Assembly (NCBI GenBank): GCA_019634245.1
Contig: JAHQVR010000295.1
Coordinates: 1-14,973 of the forward strand
Source: Gammaproteobacteria bacterium
GTDB lineage: Bacteria; Pseudomonadota; Gammaproteobacteria; Granulosicoccales; Granulosicoccaceae
Direction of reading: 5' to 3'
DNA: 14,973 bases
This document shows positions 8,553 to 14,973 of the stretch, in pieces; position 1 is the first letter of the stretch, and each line of letters opens with the position of its first letter. The translations under genes and the position numbers were made by a program. Below the pieces are notes generated by a model. That model ran no database searches, was not told where the DNA came from, and saw only the letters and a program-made list of their open reading frames with translations.

Positions 8553-8939
8553 TTCCGCTTTTCTCTGAGAGATTCCATGATCTCAGCTTTGCTGTATGTA
8601 TCGATGGAAGCCCGCTCAAGTTGGCCTTCCCTTTTACTTGTTAGCGGATCCTCCAGCTATTCCTGAGCTTCCTACCACCCAGCTCAGCACCAAGCGACCA
8701 TTATGTGACCCAGCTCACCCTTCGTACACCCGGGTCGGACCTAAAGGGGTCGGACCTGATAACAGACTGGGTCGGACCAGATCTGAACCGAACGAATAAA
8801 TCCCCGGAAAGGGCTCTGCGCAGGGACAGACCAACCCAGGTCGCTCCTGTACAACACTTGCTTGGTCCGACCCCATCGGGTCCGACCCGAGTGTTTGAGA
8901 TCACCAACTGGGTTGGAATCTAGGGAAGTGAACAGAGTG
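8553..8939. other. Gene-free interval containing a repeat element
   Basis: This 387-base interval separates the minus-strand lipoprotein gene from the end of tcdA. I see no credible coding sequence: the short open frames on both strands overlap the palindromic repeats and encode low-complexity Arg/Pro/Gly-rich translations. The left part (8553-8704) holds no recognisable site except one copy of ACCCAGCTCA at 8677-8686, repeated at 8708-8717. The remainder is the repeat element listed separately. A promoter for the lipoprotein gene should lie here, but I could not find a convincing one. Confidence 0.7.
8705..8918. repeat. Inverted GGGTCGGACC repeat element (REP/BIME- or MITE-like)
   Basis: Two 30-base arms, 8727-8756 and 8864-8893, are inverted copies matching at 26 of 30 positions and separated by 107 bases. 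Each arm contains two copies of the near-palindromic decamer GGGTCGGACC (8732-8741 and 8747-8756 on the left; its complement GGTCCGACCC at 8864-8873 and 8879-8888 on the right). A fifth copy is at 8769-8778. The motif ACCCAG or its complement occurs near both outer ends (8708-8713 and 8908-8913) and inside (8767-8772, 8834-8839). The arms could form a long hairpin. The layout resembles paired REP (BIME) elements or a short non-autonomous transposable element; no transposase is present and the outer limits are approximate. It starts 22 bases past the tcdA stop, where it could also protect or end that transcript. Confidence 0.7.
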
Positions 8940-9734
8940 CTACTGGGAGCTGCGTTTCTTCAATGCATTATTCAAAGCACGACTGGCGGCGACAAACCCA
9001 AAGGTGCCTGTAACGAAAGACACAGAGCCATAGCCTTGATCGCAATCCAGCGTTGCGCCAGGTACCCCCGGTTTTTGGTGAGTCACAGACCCGTGGCCGT
9101 CGGGATAGACTGGCTGCTCATGAGAGTAAACGCACTCTACGCCAAATCGACTCTTCGGATTTTTGCTAAACCCGTACTCGCTGCGGAGCCGTGAACGAAC
9201 CTTTGCGGCCAAGGCATCGTTCCAAGTCTTTGACAGATCACACACATCCACCGCAAGGGGATCAGTGCGACCTCCCGCACCCCCAGTGGTGATGATCTCA
9301 ATTTTGTTTCTTTTACAGTAATAAATCATGGCCGCCTTGAACCGAATGCTGTCTATAGCATCAATCACGACATCGAATTCCCGGCTAAGATAGTTGGCTA
9401 GATTGGTTTCAGCGAGGAAGTCATCGATAGCTTGTAGATCACAGTCCGGGTGAATGCGCTCAACCCTCTGCCTCATCAGATCCACTTTTGACTCGCCAAT
9501 GGTGCTGACATCGGCGTGTATCTGGCGATTTATATTACTTTCGGTCACATCATCGTGATCAATGATAGTGATATGCCCAACACCACATCGCGCGAGTGCT
9601 TCCACCGTCCAGGAACCTACTCCACCAACGCCCACTACGCAGAATCGCAGCGTCGGTAGCAGCATCACCGATGAGGAACCATAGAGCCGCTGAAGCGCTG
9701 AAAATGATTCTGGGGTGGATAACTGGGTTGACAT
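8940..9734 (-). CDS. tcdA: tRNA threonylcarbamoyladenosine dehydratase TcdA
   Basis: TcdA (CsdL) is an E1-like ATP-dependent enzyme that dehydrates t6A at position 37 of ANN-decoding tRNAs to cyclic ct6A. The 264-residue protein matches E. coli TcdA along its length. It has the nucleotide-binding loop VVGVGGVGSW (33-42), then IIDHDDVTESNINRQIHA with the ATP-contacting Asp and Arg, VIDAIDSIRFKAA, TTGGAGGRTDP, and a C-terminal TGTFGFVAASRALNN helix of the kind used for membrane association. In E. coli the activating partners CsdA and CsdE are encoded nearby; neither is in this window. It is divergent from trmB, with 233 bases between starts, and its 3' end runs into the palindromic repeat element. 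No clear Shine-Dalgarno sequence precedes the ATG at 9734. Confidence 0.95.
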   Translation of the reverse strand: MSTQLSTPESFSALQRLYGSSSVMLLPTLRFCVVGVGGVGSWTVEALARCGVGHITIIDHDDVTESNINRQIHADVSTIGESKVDLMRQRVERIHPDCDLQAIDDFLAETNLANYLSREFDVVIDAIDSIRFKAAMIYYCKRNKIEIITTGGAGGRTDPLAVDVCDLSKTWNDALAAKVRSRLRSEYGFSKNPKSRFGVECVYSHEQPVYPDGHGSVTHQKPGVPGATLDCDQGYGSVSFVTGTFGFVAASRALNNALKKRSSQ

Positions 9735-9751
9735 CAGTAGGGAGTGACTAG

Positions 9752-9768
9752 TTTAGCCTTAGGCTGAA
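9752..9768. promoter_or_regulatory. Short palindrome upstream of tcdA
   Basis: TTTAGCCT (9752-9759) and AGGCTGAA (9761-9768) form an inverted repeat around one central base, with a single T-G mismatch. It lies 18-34 bases upstream of the tcdA start in the tcdA-trmB divergent region. It could be an operator or a small leader hairpin of tcdA; there is no other evidence for regulation. Confidence 0.25.
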
Positions 9769-9844
9769 CCCGATCATGCAGTGAATATAACGGCTTTTCA
9801 CAATTGCACCCAGGTTTTGTGATACGCATTGGCGCTTAACACAC

Positions 9845-9850
9845 TATAAT
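9845..9850 (+). promoter_or_regulatory. trmB: Candidate -10 box for trmB
   Basis: A perfect TATAAT stands 117 bases before the trmB start. No good -35 hexamer lies at 16-18 bases; GATACG (9821-9826, spacer 18) is the nearest placement and is poor, while TTGGCG (9829-9834) is too close. Transcription would start around 9856-9858, at the first arm of the leader hairpin. The -10 match is good, but promoter function is inferred. Confidence 0.5.
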
Positions 9851-9853
9851 AGA

Positions 9854-9886
9854 GAGCGCATATAGGCTAAATGCAACAATGCGCTC
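9854..9886 (+). promoter_or_regulatory. Leader hairpin at the 5' end of the trmB transcript
   Basis: GAGCGCAT (9854-9861) and ATGCGCTC (9879-9886) form a perfect 8 bp stem with a 17-base loop, immediately downstream of the TATAAT box. A second, smaller inverted pair, TCGCC (9923-9927) and GGCGA (9938-9942), encloses GGAGG at 9929-9933, which is not at a usable distance from any start codon. The arrangement could be a 5' stability hairpin or a regulatory leader. I do not recognise a known riboswitch. Confidence 0.4.
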
Positions 9887-9956
9887 GTGCCGTCTTTAAC
9901 GCCGCAGTAAAATTATATCAGCTCGCCCGGAGGCCAAGGCGACAAACAGTCTTTAA

Positions 9957-9962
9957 TTGGAG
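9957..9962 (+). promoter_or_regulatory. trmB: Ribosome binding site of trmB
   Basis: TTGGAG with a 5-base spacer to the ATG at 9968. It is one of the few good Shine-Dalgarno matches in the window and decides the trmB start despite the poorly conserved first 30 residues. Confidence 0.6.
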
Positions 9963-9967
9963 CACCG

Positions 9968-10738
9968 ATGGTCGAGCCAGGCCGTCCGTCAATTAGTTCG
10001 ACATTACTGGGCACAGGATTCGCCGTGGGTACCGAAGAGAATCGCCTAACCAGTCGCTCGGTTCGAAGTTTTGTCATTCGTAATGGCAGGCTAACCAAAG
10101 CGCAACAAGCTGCGCTCGAAAACTTACTCCCCTTATACGGTATCCCATTTCGCGGCCAACCGATAAGCTCTGAGGAGATGTTTGGAAACGATCGGCCGGT
10201 TTGGTTGGAGATTGGCATCGGCAACGGCGACGCCCTTATTCACATGGCTAGTATGCACCCTGAAGTGAATTTTATTGGTGTAGAGGTACACGCTCCAGGC
10301 ATTGGCCATGCGCTGCAAGCTATCGAACAAGTTGGTCTGACCAATACACGGCTGATTCACCACGATGCCGTCGAAGTTCTTGAATCGCAACTCAAACCAG
10401 GCTCACTGGAGCGGATTTTGCTCTTTTGCCCAGATCCATGGCATAAAAAACGTCACCACAAACGCCGGATAGTCAGTGATGAGTTTGCCGCTTTAGTTGC
10501 CTCCAGGCTTATGCCCACGGGTCTGCTTCACTGCGCCACCGATGTCGCAGAGTACGCTCACTGGATGCTGGAAGTGCTCAATCAGGCGCCTGGCCTGACC
10601 AATATGTCATCGGAAAACACGTTTGTGGACAAACCCACTTGGCGAGCCAACACGCGCTTTGAAAAACGTGGAATCCGACTTGGACATGTGATGCACGATT
10701 TACTGTTTCAGCGAAATGAAGAAAGGGTGAATCCATAA
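9968..10738 (+). CDS. trmB: tRNA (guanine(46)-N(7))-methyltransferase TrmB
   Basis: TrmB uses S-adenosylmethionine to form m7G at position 46 in the variable loop of many tRNAs. The 256-residue protein has the SAM-binding motif LEIGIGNGD at 80-88, the GVEVHAPGIGHAL motif after it, and the family hallmark FCPDPWHKKRHHKRR at 153-167, which carries catalytic and tRNA-contacting residues. The conserved TRFEKRG occurs near the C terminus. The N-terminal 30 residues are poorly conserved, with RSVRSFVIRNGRLT beginning the recognisable part. The start at 9968 is supported by the TTGGAG site. It is divergent from tcdA and lies 2 bases before the permease gene, which is probably translated from the same transcript. 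In many gammaproteobacteria trmB neighbours other genes (for example mutY/yggX), so this pairing is unusual. Confidence 0.95.
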   Translation: MVEPGRPSISSTLLGTGFAVGTEENRLTSRSVRSFVIRNGRLTKAQQAALENLLPLYGIPFRGQPISSEEMFGNDRPVWLEIGIGNGDALIHMASMHPEVNFIGVEVHAPGIGHALQAIEQVGLTNTRLIHHDAVEVLESQLKPGSLERILLFCPDPWHKKRHHKRRIVSDEFAALVASRLMPTGLLHCATDVAEYAHWMLEVLNQAPGLTNMSSENTFVDKPTWRANTRFEKRGIRLGHVMHDLLFQRNEERVNP

Positions 10739-10740
10739 CA

Positions 10741-12597
10741 ATGGTAGAAACACTTTCATTGAGCGTTGAAATGATTGTCGTGCTAGTACTGCTCGCCGTC
10801 ACAATCATTCTCTTCGCCTTTGAAATTGTCAGAGTTGATGTGGCGGCTATTTGTGTCATGGTCATTCTGGGCCTCTCAACGTTGACGCCGTGGATCGAGC
10901 CTCTACTGTCCAAAGAGGAGCTATTTTCCGGCTTCTCCAGTAATGCAGTGATATCCGTAATTGCTGTAATGATCATCGGTGCCGGTCTGGATAAAACCGG
11001 TTTGATGGGCAAACTCGCGTCTTTAATATTGAACAAGGGCGGGAAAACGGAACAGCGAATCATTCCATTGGTGTCAGGAACCGTCGCCTTCATCTCAAGC
11101 TTTATGCAAAACATTGGCGCGGCGGCTTTATTTCTTCCTGTGGTTAGCAGAATTTCGGCGCGGACTTCGATACCGATGTCCCGGCTTCTGATGCCAATGG
11201 GTTTTTGCGCAATTTTGGGTGGAACAGCGACGATGATTGGTTCAAGCCCATTGATTCTATTGAACGATTTGCTGCTGTCATCCAATAAAACACTACCTGC
11301 AGATATGCAAATGGACACGTTCGGGCTTTTCTCGGTGACTCCGATTGGCATCGCTCTGGTCATCAGTGGTGTTTTGTACTTTGTTGTCGCAGGTCGATTT
11401 GTGTTGCCCGAAGTTAACAACACCGATTCTTCAAGGACTTCGCGTGCGTCCGATTACTTTGAAAGCGTCTATGGCATTAGTGGCGAACTCACCGAAGGCA
11501 GAGTTACCGACGATAGCCCTATGGTGGGCATGTCCATCCGACAAATTGAAGACAACTACGCAAATACGCCAGTAATTTTGGCGCTCTACAGCGGGGACGT
11601 TGTTAAAGTACCACCCGATCGAGAAGAGACGATCTGGGTCAACACCTCCGTCGGCCTCATGGGGGATAAAGCTGAAATTGAAGCATTTTGTGAGGAACAC
11701 GCTTGGGAATTGAAATCCGAGCCTGAGCACTTCTCCGACGTGCTCAACGCCCAGCACAGCGGCATTGGGGAAGTGGTGGTCCCACCAGGGTCAACCCTTA
11801 TTGGTAAAACTATCAGTGACGTTAAGCCTCGACGCAATTATGGCGCAAATATTTTGCAGATATTCCGCACTGACGAAATTATCAGCCGTGGATTTGCCGA
11901 CACTGAGCTGCGTGCTGGAGACACGCTATTGGTGCACTCCAGCTGGAGAGATCTAAACAAGCTTAAGCGAAATCGAGATTTCGTACTTGCCACCGATGTC
12001 AAATACGAAGATTTGCGCAGCCATAAAGTCACTCATGCGGTTGTGTTTTTCGCCTTGGCCTTGATACTTTTTCTACTCACAGACAGTCTCTCAATTTCAT
12101 TGTTAACAGGTGCCATGGGCATGGTCTTGTCCGGTGTCTTAACTATCGATGAGGCCTATGAAGCGGTAAGTTGGCAAACCGTATTTCTTCTCGCCAGCTT
12201 AATACCTTTGGGCATAGCGGTAGATCAATCTGGAACGGCTGCATGGATCGCACAGGAGATATTGGAGCTTGTCGGTGAAGTGCCGAACTGGGTTTTACAA
12301 ATCGTGCTCGCCGGCTTAGCGACATTCTTCACTCTCGTCATGTCGAATATAGGTGCGACAGTTTTACTCGTTCCATTGGCTGTTAATATTGCTGTAGCCG
12401 TAGGCGCTGATCCGGCAGTATTTGCTCTGACGGTGGCAATTTCAACCTCCAATTCATTTTTAATACCGACTCATCAGGTCAATGCGCTATTGATGGGCCC
12501 TGGAGGATATCAGGTGGCTGACTTTATGCGAGCCGGGGGAATTATGACCATCCTTTTTCTGATCGTCAGTTTACTCATGCTCAATTGGGTGTATTGA
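10741..12597 (+). CDS. SLC13-family permease with internal TrkA-C (RCK-C) domains
   Basis: An inner-membrane transporter of the ion transporter superfamily (SLC13/DASS group), probably sodium-coupled uptake of an anion such as a dicarboxylate or sulfate; the substrate cannot be told from sequence. The 618-residue protein has an N-terminal membrane half (about 10-222), a soluble insert (about 230-415) and a C-terminal membrane half (about 425-618). The insert looks like two RCK-C/TrkA-C domains: one near 240-310 and one near 335-400, the second with VVPPGSTLIGKTISDV and ADTELRAGDTLLVHS. The two membrane halves carry matching loops, MQNIGAAALFLP (N124) and MSNIGATVLLVP (N536), at the positions of the SNT motifs that bind substrate and sodium in this family. 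It starts 2 bases after the trmB stop. RCK-C domains usually bind small ligands that gate transport, so allosteric control is plausible. Confidence 0.88.
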   Translation: MVETLSLSVEMIVVLVLLAVTIILFAFEIVRVDVAAICVMVILGLSTLTPWIEPLLSKEELFSGFSSNAVISVIAVMIIGAGLDKTGLMGKLASLILNKGGKTEQRIIPLVSGTVAFISSFMQNIGAAALFLPVVSRISARTSIPMSRLLMPMGFCAILGGTATMIGSSPLILLNDLLLSSNKTLPADMQMDTFGLFSVTPIGIALVISGVLYFVVAGRFVLPEVNNTDSSRTSRASDYFESVYGISGELTEGRVTDDSPMVGMSIRQIEDNYANTPVILALYSGDVVKVPPDREETIWVNTSVGLMGDKAEIEAFCEEHAWELKSEPEHFSDVLNAQHSGIGEVVVPPGSTLIGKTISDVKPRRNYGANILQIFRTDEIISRGFADTELRAGDTLLVHSSWRDLNKLKRNRDFVLATDVKYEDLRSHKVTHAVVFFALALILFLLTDSLSISLLTGAMGMVLSGVLTIDEAYEAVSWQTVFLLASLIPLGIAVDQSGTAAWIAQEILELVGEVPNWVLQIVLAGLATFFTLVMSNIGATVLLVPLAVNIAVAVGADPAVFALTVAISTSNSFLIPTHQVNALLMGPGGYQVADFMRAGGIMTILFLIVSLLMLNWVY

Positions 12598-12696
12598 CGA
12601 TAGTGGCCTCTAGCTAGCTCCGCAGAACATCGCCAACGATCAGTCTAGGCAAAGACTACCTATACCGGTAAAGAGCGGCACCAGCAGAATCCTACG

Positions 12697-14865
12697 CTAA
12701 GCCTCAGAATCTGATCGCCGCTGCAGTATCAATCGAATTAAGAGTGCGACACCGATTCCGATAATTCCGACAAACGACGCAATAATGTTAATCAGATCAA
12801 AGGTCGACAGTTCTTGTCGAAAAGTAGACAAAAAACTATTCACTGTAAGATCTTCCTGCGATTCTACATAGGGCACATAGTTCTCGCCTCGATCCTCTAT
12901 ATAGAAGGCGGCCAATTCATCTGCCCGAAGTATCGCATCATGATATCGGGATAAATTGGCCGCGGATACTTCTTCTGATTTTGACTCGTATTTGAAGATT
13001 ACTTTTAACGTATGATTTGAGTGGTCATATTCGTGCGATTTTACAAGAGAAAAAAATTCGTTATCCTCCACACCGTCGACATCATCGATGTGTAATCGAT
13101 GAGGCGCTTTTACCACCCACGTTTCTTCAATCTTGATCGGGTGGTTCACCTGCAACGCATTGGAGCGATCTACTTGCTCAGGAGCCGTTAAGTACTCCTG
13201 TATTTCATCTGCATATAACCATTGGTATTTTTCAAACTCACCCTCTGCCATCCAGAATGATTCGATTCCATATTCTTCATTTGTGACCAACACATTGGCT
13301 GATTTTTCTTCTACCCCTAATGTGCTTCGACCCGATAAATCGTCAAAATAATCCTGGTAGTACTCTGTGTAGCTATCGGATAGCGAATAGACACCAGTAT
13401 CCTCTAGTTGATAACGGATCGACTCAGCAGCGCTTTTGTAATGATCGGTTGCAATAGAGAATTTGACCAACGGATTTTCCCCGGTGGGTATCGATAGAGT
13501 TTTCGCTATGATTTTTTTCCGAAGTGCTCCAGCTGAATCCATTTCCGAAAGATCTAAGCTCTGGTTGTCGAGGATCAAGGCTCGACCAAAGTTGGGCTCA
13601 GAAAATTCACCCAATTTACCTTTTTGATATCCATCTGTTGGATCGAGCCAATATGATCTTCCATTGAGCGATAAGTGAACGATCACATGATCGAAAGCAT
13701 GCATGCGCCAGGGGTAATTTGGGTTTTCCAACCCACGATCCGAATTAACCAAGGCTGGAGCAGAAGACATCCCCAATGCATCAAGTAGGGCAATTAGTAA
13801 AAGCGACTTATCTTTACAATCGCCGAAACGACGCGCCAGTGTTTGAGCAGGGGGGCTGGGCTTGTGAGAATTCACACCCATTTCTACACCAAAATACCGC
13901 ACTTCATTTTGCACCCAATCAAGGGCAGCTCCGACTTGCTCCATTGGATCAGGGTAGCTAGAGCGAATATCCTCAGCTAATTTATCGACCTCTTTTAGTT
14001 CTAATCCTTCCAATGAGTACATCGGTTTAGCCCAATCTACAACCTCGTCCCAATTTTCGATTTCGCTAAACACAACACTGCCGTAGCGGCTACGCCAGCT
14101 CGGAACATTGTCCTCTTCTACAAATTCTTGCACCTCTTTTAGATCGATGATGTACTGGGTCGAATCACCACTTTCAGCGATCAATACTTCTGCATCCGTA
14201 TTGACCTTACGAATATTCAGTGCATTGTTTTGATTAGCCAACACTCGCATATAAAGTCGATCTACGGGAATACCATAATCGGTGTTAAAACCAAATTCTC
14301 GAACCCCACTGAAAATCGGATTGTCACCAACCAAGGAATAGGAATATGAAACAGTGTCACCGACTCTGACATCGTTTAGAATTACCGCTAACGTTTGGGT
14401 GCCATCGTATATGAGCTGCTCCAAACCACGCTCTCTTTGCATCAGCTGATACGTGGACGTCGCCAGTTTGTCGATTTCTATTCCATCTCGAACAATGGCT
14501 ATACGATGCAAATGTAGTTGCTCATAGGACGGATCAAATTCGATTTCTAACTGGGCATTTTCCTCAACAGCAGATCGATTTTTCAGCTCGTAGACAAACT
14601 CGAAGTAGTACTCCGAAGACTCACCCAATATATTGACTTGATTATTGTAAAGTCGATAGCGAAGGTTATTGCCATCATAGGCTTGAGTCTGACGCGGAGA
14701 TTGATAGACATCAGGTGACACTACCCAGTCTGGCACCGCACGAATCTGATATGCGTCACTAGCGTTGTCATCAAAAGCGGTAGCTTGATTGCAAAGGGAG
14801 AATAGAACAGACAGCGTCAGAGCAATATGTCTGAGCGTGGGCGAATTTATTTTGATGAAGTTCAC
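12697..14865 (-). CDS. Exported DUF3857 / transglutaminase-like protein
   Basis: A periplasmic, probably membrane-anchored protein of unknown role, combining an N-terminal DUF3857 beta-domain (about 60-240) with a transglutaminase-like cysteine-peptidase fold. The triad is intact: C350 in RFGDCKDKS, H393 in FDHVIV and D408 in WLDPTDG (numbered from the GTG at 14865). The last 30 or so residues form one transmembrane helix (LINIIASFVGIIGIGVALLI) followed by a charged tail, so the bulk would face the periplasm. I chose the GTG at 14865 because it gives a standard signal peptide (K5, R12, then IALTLSVLFSL, cleavage after QATA). A GTG at 14934 adds 23 residues and would bury the signal. Neither has a good ribosome site, and the frame is open to the right edge. 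Activity is unproven. It converges on the permease gene. Confidence 0.85.
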   Translation of the reverse strand: MNFIKINSPTLRHIALTLSVLFSLCNQATAFDDNASDAYQIRAVPDWVVSPDVYQSPRQTQAYDGNNLRYRLYNNQVNILGESSEYYFEFVYELKNRSAVEENAQLEIEFDPSYEQLHLHRIAIVRDGIEIDKLATSTYQLMQRERGLEQLIYDGTQTLAVILNDVRVGDTVSYSYSLVGDNPIFSGVREFGFNTDYGIPVDRLYMRVLANQNNALNIRKVNTDAEVLIAESGDSTQYIIDLKEVQEFVEEDNVPSWRSRYGSVVFSEIENWDEVVDWAKPMYSLEGLELKEVDKLAEDIRSSYPDPMEQVGAALDWVQNEVRYFGVEMGVNSHKPSPPAQTLARRFGDCKDKSLLLIALLDALGMSSAPALVNSDRGLENPNYPWRMHAFDHVIVHLSLNGRSYWLDPTDGYQKGKLGEFSEPNFGRALILDNQSLDLSEMDSAGALRKKIIAKTLSIPTGENPLVKFSIATDHYKSAAESIRYQLEDTGVYSLSDSYTEYYQDYFDDLSGRSTLGVEEKSANVLVTNEEYGIESFWMAEGEFEKYQWLYADEIQEYLTAPEQVDRSNALQVNHPIKIEETWVVKAPHRLHIDDVDGVEDNEFFSLVKSHEYDHSNHTLKVIFKYESKSEEVSAANLSRYHDAILRADELAAFYIEDRGENYVPYVESQEDLTVNSFLSTFRQELSTFDLINIIASFVGIIGIGVALLIRLILQRRSDSEA

Positions 14866-14916
14866 AGTGACCGATGTGCCCCGGCTAGTTCGTACTTCAG
14901 AGGTTGACGGCAAAAG

Positions 14917-14922
14917 ATCATA
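14917..14922 (-). promoter_or_regulatory. Possible -10 box for the DUF3857 gene
   Basis: TATGAT read on the minus strand, about 52 bases before the GTG at 14865. No convincing -35 hexamer is seen at the right distance. If used, transcription would begin between the two candidate GTG starts, which would rule out the upstream one. This is weak evidence taken alone. Confidence 0.25.
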
Positions 14923-14973
14923 ACTCTTGGCCACCTTGATAGCGTTACGTGAGTTCGGACACGTCCAGACTAA

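Noticed and set aside
8727..8893. Possible CRISPR array
   Set aside because: The repeats are only 10 bases, irregularly spaced and present in both orientations, with no cas gene in the window.
8596..9194. Several 67-110 codon frames on both strands in and beside the repeat element
   Set aside because: They follow the palindromic repeats or run antisense into tcdA, and give Arg/Pro/Gly-rich translations without domain features or consistent ribosome sites.
10578..11423. 281-codon open frame on the minus strand across trmB and the permease gene
   Set aside because: It overlaps two well-supported plus-strand genes. The translation is a low-complexity Ser/Thr/Ile-rich mirror of membrane-segment codons.
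12642..12657. AGTCT/AGACT hairpin between the permease and the DUF3857 gene as terminator
   Set aside because: The stem is only 5 bp, with a 6-base loop and no T-run on either strand. The 99-base gap holds no convincing terminator.
1..14973. A hidden defence, secretion or biosynthetic system
   Set aside because: All large frames match housekeeping, transport or single-gene envelope families. No nuclease, toxin, reverse transcriptase, helicase array or synthase cluster is present.

Overview
The window looks like an ordinary chromosomal stretch of a gammaproteobacterium, probably a free-living and possibly marine lineage. I infer this from the E. coli-like sequences of GltB, DnaG, RsmE, TcdA and TrmB, from several predicted lipoproteins and exported proteins, and from a base composition near 50% GC judged by eye. 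I cannot name the genus. No rRNA, tRNA, CRISPR array, phage gene, toxin-antitoxin pair or complete insertion sequence is visible.

Left block, plus strand (1-6510): the 3' three quarters of gltB (glutamate synthase large subunit, cut by the window edge), then dnaG (primase), rsmE (16S rRNA m3U1498 methyltransferase) and a small LEA2/WHy-type lipoprotein. The gaps are 36, 8 and about 63 bases, so these four may be co-transcribed. gltD does not follow gltB, and dnaG is outside its usual rpsU-dnaG-rpoD setting.

Middle block, minus strand (6598-9734), read right to left: tcdA (tRNA ct6A dehydratase), a 387-base gene-free interval holding a palindromic repeat element, a small lipoprotein of unknown function, a stand-alone CinA N-terminal (COG1058) protein, and a Prx5-type peroxiredoxin. 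The last two are 28 bases apart and probably form an operon. The block converges on the left block across an 87-base gap with a weak hairpin.

Right block: trmB (tRNA m7G46 methyltransferase) is divergent from tcdA. A consensus TATAAT box and a leader hairpin lie before it. An SLC13-type permease with internal TrkA-C/RCK-C domains follows 2 bases after trmB. A minus-strand exported DUF3857/transglutaminase-like protein converges on the permease and runs toward the right edge.

The genes are mostly housekeeping: nitrogen assimilation, replication priming, RNA modification (three enzymes acting on rRNA or tRNA), redox defence, transport and envelope functions. I do not see a convincing undescribed multi-gene system. 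The parts most worth a second look are the inverted GGGTCGGACC repeat element at about 8705-8918, the trmB leader (9845-9967), the gltB-dnaG junction, and the unrecognised lipoprotein ending in a WLNEGLAER-type motif.
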